Of a stretch of 64,000 nucleotides of DNA, positions 55,591-64,000 are shown piece by piece (position 1 is the stretch's first letter; every line of letters starts with the position of its first letter). This stretch comes from Desulfovibrionales bacterium (lineage in GTDB: Bacteria > Desulfobacterota > Desulfovibrionia > Desulfovibrionales > Desulfomicrobiaceae), in assembly GCA_012727715.1 (NCBI GenBank), contig JAAYGN010000092.1:1-64000 (forward strand), written 5' to 3'. The notes beneath the pieces were generated by a model. That model saw only the letters and a list, made by a program, of their open reading frames with translations. It was not told where the DNA came from and ran no database searches. The translations under genes were made by a program, and so were the position numbers.

Positions 55591-56353
55591 TTTCGCCCCC
55601 CTTGTCATTCTTCAGGTAGTTGTCCCCAAGCTTGCGCACCCATTCCCGCTCGGAATAATAATAGACTTGCGGATCGGTACCAAGTTTCACCAACAGACGA
55701 AATGCATTGGGACTTGCCACCAGCTTACTGATCTCATGATCAGGATTATGCAGGTCTCCAAACGTGATGGCACCGGTGGGGCAAATCTCTGCACAAGCAG
55801 GAATATAGGCGTCTTCGGCCAATTGGGTGGGATCCTCATCATTCATACGTGCCCGTTCTTTGGCGGCCATGAAACGATGATGACAAAAAGTACATTTTTC
55901 TACCACCCCACGAGGCCGGGCGGAAACATAGGGAGTCAGAGTTTTTTCCATGCCCTCAGGCCAAACCGGATCAAACCAGTTAAAATACCGAGCATGATAA
56001 GGGCAGGCGGCCATACAGTACCGACAACCAATACAACGAGGATAAACCTGACTAACAATGCCTCCCTCTTCGTCTTTGGTTGTTGCTACCACCGGACAGA
56101 CTGTAGAACAGGATGGTTTACCACATTGCATGCACGGTCTGGGTAAATAGGCAACTTCGTGATGAGGAAAAGGCTCCCCATTGGATAACTCGTATATATT
56201 CATCCAGTCATTGGTGCGTAGTTTATTACCAGCCTCAACCTCAGGCGAAAGATTATTCTCTGCCCGACAGGCGACAGTGCAGGCGCCGCACCCGGTGCAT
56301 TTGTCAAGATTGACAAGCATGCCCCATTTTACTTTAAATTCAATTGCTTGCAT
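55583..56353 (-). CDS. qrcC: Qrc complex iron-sulfur subunit QrcC
   Basis: Ferredoxin-like periplasmic electron relay between QrcA/QrcB and the membrane subunit. The 256-residue product has four cysteine groups for cubane clusters: CTGCGACTVACRAE, CMQCGKPSCSTVCP, CIGCRYCMAACPYHARY and CTFCHHRF with CAEICPTGAI, as in PsrB and NrfC. There is no signal peptide, so export with the Tat-signal-bearing QrcB is likely, as known for the family. 37 bases after qrcB. Confidence 0.93.
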   Translation of the reverse strand: MQAIEFKVKWGMLVNLDKCTGCGACTVACRAENNLSPEVEAGNKLRTNDWMNIYELSNGEPFPHHEVAYLPRPCMQCGKPSCSTVCPVVATTKDEEGGIVSQVYPRCIGCRYCMAACPYHARYFNWFDPVWPEGMEKTLTPYVSARPRGVVEKCTFCHHRFMAAKERARMNDEDPTQLAEDAYIPACAEICPTGAITFGDLHNPDHEISKLVASPNAFRLLVKLGTDPQVYYYSEREWVRKLGDNYLKNDKGGENV

Positions 56354-56390
56354 AGCGAATACCTCTTATTTTTTCCAGATGCTCAGGACA

Positions 56391-58451
56391 TTACGCCTTA
56401 CCAAGGACAACCTGCACTGTGGCAAACCGGGACACTCCGGTCTGATCTTCTGTGCTGGCAGGCAACAGTTTAAAGACGTTATCTCCTTTACCTCGGGAAA
56501 AATCATCCCAAGCGGTATGGCCAAACCCCAGAGGAGCCACGACTGTATTGTCCATTACACCTTCAAAGATGCGCAACCTTGCCTGACACTCACCGCTAGC
56601 GCTCGTCAGCTTGACAGCATCGTCTTGTTGCAGTCCAAGATTTTTGGCTGTGACACCATTGACCAACACGTACATTTCCCGACCAGACATTTCATCATAG
56701 CGAATAGCGTTAGTTCCAAAGGGCGGGGTAGCAAGCTTGGAGCTTCCTATTTTGAGCCGTACAACTGGAGCCAAAGCCAGGGATTTTCCATCAGCCACAG
56801 GAGCTTCTATCTCGCGCAAAGGCGTGGACCATAACTCCAAATCCTGAACTGGAAACTCTGTGCCTACCCAAGCAGTGCCATCAACCATATCATCATAGTC
56901 TGCACCAAGAGCTTCAGCCTTGGCCTGAACTACATCTTCAAAAGAATCAAAGCCAAGATCCAGACCAGCTGCACTAGCTACAGACAAAAGTACATCTCCA
57001 GCAGGCTTGGTATCATACACAGGCTTAATAATTGGAGCTGCGACAGTATAAAGAGGCTGGGCAGAACCATAAGGACTATAGCTATCATCCAGGCGTTCAA
57101 AACCATAGCTATCGGGCATAATCAAGTCTGCCAGAGCAGCAGTTTCATCCATAAAAGAGCTAAAGGAAACCAAAAAGTCAGCTTTTTCCAATGCTGCTTG
57201 GACCTTAGCCAAATTCGGCAGGGAATGAGCTGGATTGGCACCATAAATCATAAACACAGCAGGTGCGCTGGCGCTACCATCAGCAATAGCACTTAAGTAC
57301 GCAACCAAATCATTGGCGAGCAAATTCTTGTGTTCCATGGCTGCGTCAATCACCCTTGGATTCCAGGGTAAAACACGCACACCACCTGTTTCATTGATAC
57401 GCTCCAAGAGCATATTCAGACACATGCCAGCTACTGCTTCAAAAGCACCTAAACCCTGACTGGCCCCAGCAGCAGTAAGCACCAACGGATGTTTGGCTTT
57501 GCCCAAGGTTTGTGCCAATTCTTTGATGGTCTCCGCAGGTACCCCTGTAATTTGAGCAACTTTTTCCAAAGGATATGTACTGCTGACAAATTGAGAAAAC
57601 TGGGAAAATCCAGACCAGAAAGGACGCCCTCCACCATCAGCAATGATCACACCAGCAAGGCCCATAGCTAAAACTGCTTCTGTTCCAGGAGCACAGGGGA
57701 CCCACTTATCAGCTACAGCCGCAGTACCATTTTGTGCGGGACCTACATACACATATTGAGCATCTTTTTTCCGACCAGCCGCAAAAGCTTTGCCATTGCG
57801 AGTCACATTGCCCCAAGATCCAAGCACATCCGCACCAAGCATCAAAATATAATCTGAATTTTCAAGGTCATATCCAATTTGACCATCACCACCAAGCAAA
57901 GCCAGGGCTTGTGCAGCTGGACCACTTTCACTGGGCATAAGAAATGCATTCTTGGAACCAGCCTGGCCCACAAGACCTGTTAAAATATCGGTTACAGATC
58001 CAGTTTCATCTCCGCTGACCATGGCAATATCGGATCCAGCAGCCTTGATTTTTTCAGCCAAAAGACTTTCAGCTTCTTCCCAACTAATATCCTTAAAGGT
58101 ATTCCCGTCTTTCACTTTTGGATTTCTCACCCGGGAGGGGCTATACAAAAGCTGAACACTGGCCGCGCCCAAAGGACAAATGCCGCCAAGACTTAAGGGA
58201 TGATCCGGATCGCCTTCTGCCACCACCGGATTTCCGGCAATAGTCTTGATCTTAATGCCATAGGCGTCAGCTCCCAGTTTGCACAGGGCAAACCGCTTAC
58301 CCTCTTCACCATATTTTAGTCTGGGAATCCAGGACCAGTTTTGTGACCAAATGGAAACATCATCTAATGTTTTCCATATTACAGGAGTCAAAGTTGTGCC
58401 AACAGCACCACCCACCACCAGAGAAATAAAGCTTCTTCTATCAAATCCCAT
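56391..58451 (-). CDS. qrcB: Qrc complex subunit QrcB (molybdopterin-oxidoreductase-like, no cofactor)
   Basis: Large periplasmic subunit of Qrc. The 686-residue product has the fold of molybdopterin oxidoreductases (YGIKIKTIAGNPVVAEGDPD, GGICPLGAASVQLLYSPSRV, MIYGANPAHSLPNL). As in known QrcB, the N-terminal cluster cysteines of formate-dehydrogenase-like enzymes are absent, and no active-site Cys/Sec ligand is evident. It is thus structural rather than catalytic. A Tat signal with twin arginines (FDRRSFISLVVGGAVG) opens the protein. qrcA lies 18 bases upstream. Confidence 0.92.
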   Translation of the reverse strand: MGFDRRSFISLVVGGAVGTTLTPVIWKTLDDVSIWSQNWSWIPRLKYGEEGKRFALCKLGADAYGIKIKTIAGNPVVAEGDPDHPLSLGGICPLGAASVQLLYSPSRVRNPKVKDGNTFKDISWEEAESLLAEKIKAAGSDIAMVSGDETGSVTDILTGLVGQAGSKNAFLMPSESGPAAQALALLGGDGQIGYDLENSDYILMLGADVLGSWGNVTRNGKAFAAGRKKDAQYVYVGPAQNGTAAVADKWVPCAPGTEAVLAMGLAGVIIADGGGRPFWSGFSQFSQFVSSTYPLEKVAQITGVPAETIKELAQTLGKAKHPLVLTAAGASQGLGAFEAVAGMCLNMLLERINETGGVRVLPWNPRVIDAAMEHKNLLANDLVAYLSAIADGSASAPAVFMIYGANPAHSLPNLAKVQAALEKADFLVSFSSFMDETAALADLIMPDSYGFERLDDSYSPYGSAQPLYTVAAPIIKPVYDTKPAGDVLLSVASAAGLDLGFDSFEDVVQAKAEALGADYDDMVDGTAWVGTEFPVQDLELWSTPLREIEAPVADGKSLALAPVVRLKIGSSKLATPPFGTNAIRYDEMSGREMYVLVNGVTAKNLGLQQDDAVKLTSASGECQARLRIFEGVMDNTVVAPLGFGHTAWDDFSRGKGDNVFKLLPASTEDQTGVSRFATVQVVLGKA

Positions 58452-58469
58452 GGTACATCCACTCCTCTC

Positions 58470-59009
58470 TTATTTGTGGCACACAAAGCAGGCGTTACTG
58501 GTCCCACGTTGTGCATGGCATCGTTCGCACTGCCACATCTTCATGGTATCCTTACTGTAACCCGTGAGCCTGTTTTCAAAATAGACGGGTGGAGTACTCA
58601 TGTTGGCCACGTCCGGATGACAATTAATGCACTCAATGTCCTTATGTGCAATGTGGGAAAAATAGGCATTGTCAGGCTGCTTTTGATAAACCAGCCATTC
58701 AACCTCTCGCTCTTTTTCCACGTACTCGGCCACAAAAAGAGCCTCGTCAGGATCATCGCCTTGCACATCCTCGTGACAATCAACACAATTCGCGTTGGTC
58801 GGCAGTCCAGTAAAGGATCCGTCGTCCCGAAACGCATGGCAGTCTTCACATTCCATGCCTTGATCTTCCACATGCACGATGTGATCGAACCGGATGGGTT
58901 GGGTCTTCTGACTGTATAAGACTTTGGGAAATCCCCACCAACCAAGCACGATCGATGCTACCAAGCCGATCAGGAATGGTAACACCACGCAGCTTTTGCT
59001 TTTTGCCAC
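58470..59009 (-). CDS. qrcA: Qrc complex multiheme cytochrome c subunit QrcA
   Basis: Periplasmic, membrane-anchored cytochrome that takes electrons from type I cytochrome c3. The 179-residue product has one N-terminal hydrophobic anchor (VVLPFLIGLVASIVLGWWGF) and five CxxCH heme motifs: CEDCH, CVDCH, CINCH, CERCH and CFVCH. QrcA is described as hexaheme in Desulfovibrio vulgaris, so one motif is missing or unusual here. GTG start with GGAGGAGAGG upstream. First gene of the operon. Confidence 0.92.
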   Translation of the reverse strand: MAKSKSCVVLPFLIGLVASIVLGWWGFPKVLYSQKTQPIRFDHIVHVEDQGMECEDCHAFRDDGSFTGLPTNANCVDCHEDVQGDDPDEALFVAEYVEKEREVEWLVYQKQPDNAYFSHIAHKDIECINCHPDVANMSTPPVYFENRLTGYSKDTMKMWQCERCHAQRGTSNACFVCHK

Positions 59010-59071
59010 AGCCCTCTCCTCCTACCGCATTGAAATAAAATTGTGAAAAACGGACACTAAATATAGCTTTC

Positions 59072-59099
59072 TGTATGCAAGGGGATCACTCTATGTCAA
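59072..59099 (-). promoter_or_regulatory. Probable sigma-70 promoter of the qrc operon
   Basis: On the minus strand a perfect TTGACA (59099-59094) is followed after 16 bases by CATACA (59077-59072), 63 bases before qrcA. The -10 is weak. Confidence 0.45.
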
Positions 59100-59188
59100 G
59101 AGATAATGAAAAAAATCACGAAGTTCCATAGGCAAACAATCGCACGGGAATAAAAAACTTTTTCCTCATAAAATCTAGGCTATAAGAA

Positions 59189-59743
59189 TCAGGCTGCAAA
59201 AAATGGAGAGGTGAAGTCTCGGAGCAAGGGCATATGGGTATCTTTTTTTGAAAGAATGGGCTCCAGGTCAGGCCATTTTATACCTAAATCAGGATCATTC
59301 CAAAAAATACCCCCATCATGTTTTGGCGAGTAAAAGGTATCAACTTTATAAAAAAATAACGTATCAGAAACCATGGTCATGTAACCATGGGCCAGGCCCT
59401 TGGGAATTAAAAGTTGCTGTCTATTTTCTGCAGACAAGATAAAGCCCTGCCATTTTCCAAAAGTAGAAGAGTTTTGTCGTAAATCTACCACAACATCAAA
59501 AACAGCTCCTTGTAAGACACGTACTACCTTGGTCTGAGCCATGGGAGGAGCTTGAAAGTGCAGGCCTCGTACTACTCCGGCCTGACGAGAAAAGGCTTCG
59601 TTATCCTGGACAAAATCAAGGTTCAATCCATGTTCGAAGAATTGTCGTTGACTATAGGTTTCACAAAAATACCCACGGTGATCACTGAAAATCTTGGGCC
59701 TGAGCAACAACACATCGGGGATATCCGTTACCATGACTTCCAT
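59189..59743 (-). CDS. rfbC: dTDP-4-dehydrorhamnose 3,5-epimerase
   Basis: Third enzyme of dTDP-L-rhamnose synthesis. The 184-residue cupin protein has FSDHRGYFCETYSQRQF, FVQDNEAFSRQAGVVRGLHF (with the catalytic His), VVDLRQNSSTFGKWQG and PKGLAHGYMTM, then FFYKVDTFYSPKHDGGIFW. ATG 59743 stands seven bases after AGGAG; the ATG six codons earlier is less likely. rfbA, rfbB and rfbD are not in the window, so rhamnose or a related sugar needs genes elsewhere. Its position suggests a link to surface glycans. Confidence 0.93.
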   Translation of the reverse strand: MEVMVTDIPDVLLLRPKIFSDHRGYFCETYSQRQFFEHGLNLDFVQDNEAFSRQAGVVRGLHFQAPPMAQTKVVRVLQGAVFDVVVDLRQNSSTFGKWQGFILSAENRQQLLIPKGLAHGYMTMVSDTLFFYKVDTFYSPKHDGGIFWNDPDLGIKWPDLEPILSKKDTHMPLLRDFTSPFFAA

Positions 59744-59861
59744 TTTTTTCTCCTGTGCCAAAATATCCTTGTTGGCCGATTATAGAATACCCCGGTAAAA
59801 AACAATGTTCCTTTTCTTGCTGATCATGGACACATCCATAAATCACAAATGCCACAGGATA

Positions 59862-61217
59862 TTATCCTGCCATCTTTTCCCGCAGCACCCTGGCCTTACG
59901 CCAGGCACCAGACTGAATACGTAAAGTCCAAAGGACAGCTGTGGCCAGAATATACAAGGTGGACAGAGTCCATTCCAAATAGAGATTAGGATAAAGCCAA
60001 TCAACCAGCCCAAGGACGACCAGAAAAAAACAGGTAACCCCAAAAAAGGTTCGTGCCACCCAGCGGGTATCACCCACAGCTCCCAAAACTCCACCAAAAA
60101 CAATATTGGCCGCATCAAACAGGCAGTAAGCTGCAATGAACTTCATAACAATTATGCCGGCTTGAATAATCTGCCCAGTTTCCGGGGTCTGTCCGGCAAA
60201 AATGGCCACCAATGGAGCTGAAGCTGTGGCAAAAAGTGTGGCCATGACCAGTAGCCAGACTTCGCACACAGCCAGAGATTGCCAGGCAATAGGCAAGATA
60301 TCCTGATCTCGACCAGCCCCTCTGGCTTGAGCAGCCAAGATACCGGCGGCCTGAGCCAGGCCCATGGCCGGGAAAAAGGCCAGACCGTTAATACGAAAAG
60401 CAATACTGGAAACAGCCAGTTCCACAGTTCCAATGCGGCCCACAGCCAGCAAGAAGAAAGTCCAGGCCATGAGTTCAACACTGATTCTAAAGCCCATGGG
60501 CATGGCCAGTTTGAGGAAATGTGCAAATTCATGCCAATGAAAGGCCCAGGCCAAACGATTACCCAACCCTCCTTCCAGGCCAAAAAGCAAGAGATACATG
60601 CTTGCAGCCACAGCTTGAGCAATGACTGTACCCAAGGCCGCACCAGCAATGCCCAGGCGGGGTAAGCCCCACTCACCAAGAATAAACCCCCAATCAAGCA
60701 CTGCATTGACCACAAAGGCCGTCATGGTCACCCAGGTCACTGTGGTTGCCCGGCCTGTGCCTGCCAGCCAACCAGCCAAAGCACCACTTAAGACTGGAAA
60801 AAGGGACCCAGCCATGCAAATCCAAAAATAGGTGCGTTCGGCCAGAGCCACATCAGGTTCATGACCCACAAAAAGAAACAAACAGCCCACGGGCCAGGCC
60901 ATAACCAACCCCAGTACTCCAGCCATAAGGGAAGTCTGGATGCCCAGCCAGGTGGACTTATGAATTCCACTGGTGTCACCTCGCCCATGATTATGGGCCA
61001 CAAAAGTACCGGCATAAGCAGCAATGCCAAAAAGAAATCCCTGAAAAAGAACGACAGCCATGCTCGACGGTCCCATGGCCGCCACGGCTGTACTGGAATG
61101 CAGGGAAAGAACAAAGGCATCCACAATCTGCATCAAGGTAATAGTTGATGTGGATAAAATCAGAGGCAAAGCCAGCCGTAACAGACTGGGAATATGTGTA
61201 AGCAAAAAGTTCTCCAA
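59862..61217 (-). CDS. MATE family efflux transporter
   Basis: Predicted inner-membrane exporter using a sodium or proton gradient. The 451-residue protein has 12 membrane segments in two homologous halves, with MATE features such as LRLALPLILSTSTITLMQIV, DAFVLSLHSSTAVAAMGPSS and, in the second half, KLAMPMGFRISVELMAWTFF and AQAAGILAAQARGAG. The substrate cannot be predicted; MATE proteins export cationic drugs and metabolites. It follows Fic on the same strand after 84 bases. Confidence 0.88.
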   Translation of the reverse strand: MENFLLTHIPSLLRLALPLILSTSTITLMQIVDAFVLSLHSSTAVAAMGPSSMAVVLFQGFLFGIAAYAGTFVAHNHGRGDTSGIHKSTWLGIQTSLMAGVLGLVMAWPVGCLFLFVGHEPDVALAERTYFWICMAGSLFPVLSGALAGWLAGTGRATTVTWVTMTAFVVNAVLDWGFILGEWGLPRLGIAGAALGTVIAQAVAASMYLLLFGLEGGLGNRLAWAFHWHEFAHFLKLAMPMGFRISVELMAWTFFLLAVGRIGTVELAVSSIAFRINGLAFFPAMGLAQAAGILAAQARGAGRDQDILPIAWQSLAVCEVWLLVMATLFATASAPLVAIFAGQTPETGQIIQAGIIVMKFIAAYCLFDAANIVFGGVLGAVGDTRWVARTFFGVTCFFLVVLGLVDWLYPNLYLEWTLSTLYILATAVLWTLRIQSGAWRKARVLREKMAG

Positions 61218-61301
61218 ATGATGTTCTTGAACAAAGATGCAGACTAACTCAGAGAGGGATCAAGACAGGAAAGACGTTGGGATTGTCGTCACCGCACTAA
61301 C

Positions 61302-62378
61302 TTACTTATACTGCCCCCTGAGTACTTCCCAGTAACCAGTCTTGTCTGAGCCAACACGCCGAATCCAGCCTTGTTCCCGTAATTTTTGTATGTGTCGCTT
61401 AATGGTCCGGTCACTCACTGACAGTGCCTGTCCCAGTTGGATAGCTGTCAGTTCGGGATTACCCTGCAACAAGAGGAGGATCTGTCCTGAAATTTTATTT
61501 TGAGGGACATTTTGAGGGACATTTAGGAGGACATGTTCTTGAACACGGTCAGCAGGCAGGTCCTTTGTTTCCCATTTTGTCTCTGTAGCCACATCAATAT
61601 ATTTATACAAAGAATTCTCAATGGCCCCAAGCATAAAGGTGATAAAAGGACGGCAATCCTGGCCATTTTTGTGTGAATCCTGCAAGGATTTGTAATAGTG
61701 AGCCTGGTTGTTATAAACCAATGTCTCTATGGGCATCCAGGCAAAAAGAGGATTCCACTTGCATAGAATCAGGCTTTGCCACAATCGGCCAATCCTGCCA
61801 TTTCCATCGCAGAATGGATGAATATACTCAAGCATGTAGTGGATAACAGAACTGACGATAAGCGGATGTGCTGCTCTTTCTTGCCCCCATTCCAGAAGCT
61901 GGACGACCAATTTGGGGGTATCTTTGGCTGGAGAACCTCGGTGCAAAACAACGCCATCACTACGTACCACTGCAACATCCACAGTACGAAATTGGCCAGA
62001 CTCATCTACAAGAGCTTCCGTCAGAGTGGCATGGGCACTGAGCAGATCATGCACTGACCATGGATTGTAGGTCTCCATCTGATTATAGGCCAGCCAAGCA
62101 TTCTGTACTTCTTTAATGTCTTTGGGTGGCCCCCAGACAGGCTTGCCGTTAATAACATCAGTGACTTGGCCCACAGTAAGGCGATTGCCCTCAATGGCAG
62201 TGGATGCATAAATGGAAAGAATACGGCTAAGCTTGCGCAGGTGGAAAACGTCAGCAGATTGCTCCTCGCTGATTTTTACCCTTTCCAACAAGGCATGAAT
62301 GTTACCAACAAGCTCATACCATTTGGGATCAGCTGTGTAGAATTTCTCAAGGAGAGTGATGAGTTTTTCTTTTTGCAT
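61302..62378 (-). CDS. Fic family protein with N-terminal inhibitory motif and C-terminal winged helix
   Basis: Predicted AMP-transferase that modifies target proteins. The 358-residue product has the Fic core motif HPFCDGNGRIGR (H187 to R198, with the catalytic His), and upstream the inhibitory helix STAIEGN (residues 59-65), which places it in the self-inhibited class II. A C-terminal helix-turn-helix (about 295-350; LGQALSVSDRTIKRHIQKLR) suggests DNA binding or autoregulation. The linker holds a tandem NVPQNVPQN repeat. No separate antitoxin is adjacent. The target is unknown. Confidence 0.9.
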   Translation of the reverse strand: MQKEKLITLLEKFYTADPKWYELVGNIHALLERVKISEEQSADVFHLRKLSRILSIYASTAIEGNRLTVGQVTDVINGKPVWGPPKDIKEVQNAWLAYNQMETYNPWSVHDLLSAHATLTEALVDESGQFRTVDVAVVRSDGVVLHRGSPAKDTPKLVVQLLEWGQERAAHPLIVSSVIHYMLEYIHPFCDGNGRIGRLWQSLILCKWNPLFAWMPIETLVYNNQAHYYKSLQDSHKNGQDCRPFITFMLGAIENSLYKYIDVATETKWETKDLPADRVQEHVLLNVPQNVPQNKISGQILLLLQGNPELTAIQLGQALSVSDRTIKRHIQKLREQGWIRRVGSDKTGYWEVLRGQYK

Positions 62379-62393
62379 CTTCTCTATCCATGA

Positions 62394-63596
62394 TCATTCA
62401 TGTCGTAGGGCGTCGATGGGATTGAGTCCAGCAGCCCGGCGGGCTGGAAAAAATCCAAAAATAACCCCAATGGCTGCAGAAAAAATAAAAGAAGCCATAT
62501 TGATGGTTGGGTCAAAAACATAGGGGATGTCCATGAACCCGGCCAAGGCCATGGATGCGCCAGTGGCCAGGGCAATACCTGTCAGTCCGCCCAGACTGGA
62601 AAGCACCACCGCTTCAATCAAAAATTGTAACAGTACTTCTCGCTCCAGGGCACCAATGGCCAGACGGATACCGATCTCCCGGGTCCGCTCTGTCACGGAT
62701 ACAAGCATGATATTCATGATGCCAATACCGCCCACCAATAGGCTCACCGCAGCCACAGCCCCCAAAAGCATGGTCAGGATCTTGGTGGTGCTGGTCAGGG
62801 CCTCGGCAATTTGCCTGGTATCCATGACTCGAAAATCATTGTCTTCACCTTCCAAAATATTACGGCGTTCCCGAAGCAGCAAGGTGATCTGCTTTTTGGC
62901 CGCATCAATGGATGCTCCATTTTTAATGGAAATACTCATGCGCCCAATATCTGGACTGCCCACCAAACGACGCTGCACTGTCCTCAGGGGCATGATCACT
63001 GTATCATCCTGATCTGAACCCATGGCCGACTGTCCCTTGGATTTGAGCACCCCAATGACTTCACAGGCAAATTGCTTGATGCGAATTTCACTGCCCACCG
63101 GGTTTTGCCCACCAAAAAGCTTGTCCCGCACAGTATCGCCAATAACACAAACGGCCCGGCCAGCTTTGAGTTCTGTATCCGAAAATGTTCTGCCTGAGGC
63201 CAATTCCCAATTACCTGCTGGGAAATAGTCATTGGTACTGCCCGTGACCACAGTGGACCAATTATTGGCCTGATACACAGCTGTTACAGATTTATGAGCC
63301 ACAGGAGCAATCCATTCAGCCAAAGAAATTTGGTCCCCAATGGCCTCCACATCAGCCATTTTGAAATTGGGTGCTCCGCCAGAACCAGGCCCAAAACGCT
63401 GACCAGGTACAACCATGATCAAATTGCTGCCCATACTGGAAATTTGGTCAGTCACGGATTTGGTGGCCCCATTGCCCAGAGTGACCATGGTAATCACCGC
63501 GGCCACACCAATGACAATGCCCAAAACCGTCAAAAACGAGCGCATCAGATTACGACGTATGGCCCGCAAAGCTAAAAGAAAGGTATTCCAAAGCAT
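62394..63596 (-). CDS. MacB-like ABC transporter permease
   Basis: Membrane subunit of a MacB/LolCDE-type mechanotransmission transporter. The 400-residue product has a first membrane segment at 18-40 (SFLTVLGIVIGVAAVITMVT), a MacB periplasmic domain (about 45-270; ITDQISSMGSNLIMVVPGQR-like, here VTDQISSMGSNLIMVVPGQR), and three C-terminal membrane segments with GGIGIMNIMLVSVTERTREI, GIRLAIGA and PARRAAGLNPIDALRHE. Its start overlaps the ATPase stop by one base, so the two are one system; an adaptor (MacA-like) would be expected outside the window. Confidence 0.92.
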   Translation of the reverse strand: MLWNTFLLALRAIRRNLMRSFLTVLGIVIGVAAVITMVTLGNGATKSVTDQISSMGSNLIMVVPGQRFGPGSGGAPNFKMADVEAIGDQISLAEWIAPVAHKSVTAVYQANNWSTVVTGSTNDYFPAGNWELASGRTFSDTELKAGRAVCVIGDTVRDKLFGGQNPVGSEIRIKQFACEVIGVLKSKGQSAMGSDQDDTVIMPLRTVQRRLVGSPDIGRMSISIKNGASIDAAKKQITLLLRERRNILEGEDNDFRVMDTRQIAEALTSTTKILTMLLGAVAAVSLLVGGIGIMNIMLVSVTERTREIGIRLAIGALEREVLLQFLIEAVVLSSLGGLTGIALATGASMALAGFMDIPYVFDPTINMASFIFSAAIGVIFGFFPARRAAGLNPIDALRHE

Positions 63597-64000
63597 TAGC
63601 TTGCCTCGCTATGGCGAAAATCACTATCCACCCGGCCATCCACAAAACGAATGATCCGCTGGGCATAGGCGGCAATTTCCGGTTCATGAGTGACCATGAC
63701 CACGGTAATACCACGCTCCTGATTAAAGGAAGCAATAAGGTCCATAATTTCCTGGCTGGTACGTGTGTCCAGATTACCTGTGGGTTCATCAGCCAAAAGG
63801 ACCATGGGCGTGGTCACCATCGCCCTGGCAATGGCCACGCGCTGTTGCTGTCCGCCGGATAATTCTGCCGGAGTATGGCGTTCCCAGCCCTCAAGACCCA
63901 CTTGCTGCAAGGCGATTCTGGCTGCCTCTTGGCGTTCTTTGGCTGGCAGACCACGATAAACAAGAGGCAGCTCCACATTTTCCAAAGCCGTGGTCCGGGC
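63596..64000 (-). CDS. MacB/LolD-type ABC transporter ATPase, partial
   Basis: C-terminal part of the ATPase partner of the adjacent permease; the gene runs off the window end. The visible 135 residues include [18 protein letters not shown], the ABC signature [16 protein letters not shown], Walker [19 protein letters not shown] and the H-loop [17 protein letters not shown]. Walker A lies outside. The family (LolD/FtsE/MacB) is clear from the PTGNLD segment. Confidence 0.92.
   Translation of the reverse strand, partial: ARTTALENVELPLVYRGLPAKERQEAARIALQQVGLEGWERHTPAELSGGQQQRVAIARAMVTTPMVLLADEPTGNLDTRTSQEIMDLIASFNQERGITVVMVTHEPEIAAYAQRIIRFVDGRVDSDFRHSEAS

Noticed and set aside
1-64000. CRISPR arrays, tRNA or rRNA genes, insertion sequences, prophage
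   Set aside because: No spaced direct repeats, no cloverleaf or rRNA signature, and no transposase or phage-like protein were found; absence was judged by reading only.

Overview
The window reads as a chromosomal segment of a sulfate-reducing bacterium of the Desulfovibrionales (class Desulfovibrionia, formerly Deltaproteobacteria). The main clues are a complete Qrc (quinone reductase) operon, heme made from siroheme (ahbC-hemB-ahbD plus a siroheme decarboxylase subunit), and a PurH split into two genes. A PglB/STT3 oligosaccharyltransferase and flagellar genes with sigma-54 and sigma-28 promoters fit the same group. Species cannot be assigned from sequence alone. Coding density is high. I see no tRNA, rRNA, CRISPR array, transposase or prophage gene.

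Layout. (1) 249-7779: housekeeping run rpsB-tsf, then pyrH-frr-uppS-cdsA-dxr-rseP-tsaB, mostly overlapping, linking translation factors, phospholipid, isoprenoid and envelope functions. (2) 7806-11467: filament genes fliC, fliD and fliS, with a textbook sigma-28 promoter for flagellin and a sigma-54 promoter for fliD. (3) 11586-14413: an AsnB-like synthetase whose glutaminase nucleophile is Ser instead of Cys, and a zinc-ribbon/Yip1 membrane protein. (4) 14572-19048: ahbC-hemB-ahbD-ahb(A/B)-rpe. (5) 19237-22751: Lrp-type regulator and PutA, preceded by a perfect 9-bp inverted repeat. (6) 23035-27573: livKHMGF amino-acid ABC transporter, with a terminator-like hairpin after livK. (7) 27652-34893, minus strand: flgB-flgC-fliE-fliF-fliG-fliH-fliI, then an NCS2 permease where fliJ might be expected. 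(8) 35143-46286: TPR protein, IMP cyclohydrolase, HflX (apparently with an AUC start), and on the minus strand purA-holB-serB-fxsA. The AICAR transformylase, an RNB-domain RNase and plsY follow on the plus strand. (9) 46364-53934, minus strand: a Pgl-like protein-glycosylation locus with oligosaccharyltransferase, phosphoglycosyl transferase, ATP-grasp ligase, HAD hydrolase, sugar aminotransferase and sugar 4,6-dehydratase. (10) 54352-59009, minus strand: qrcABCD. (11) 59189-64000, minus strand: rfbC, a MATE exporter, a Fic protein, and a MacB-like ABC permease with its ATPase, which runs off the window end.

The most interesting part is region 9. It has the enzymes to make a UDP-4-amino-4,6-dideoxy sugar, move a sugar phosphate to a lipid and transfer the lipid-linked glycan to protein. 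Where Campylobacter would have the PglD acetyltransferase, it instead has an ATP-grasp ligase and a HAD phosphatase. The glutaminase-dead AsnB beside the flagellin genes, the AUC-start HflX and the promoter/leader signals of the flagellar genes are further points worth checking.
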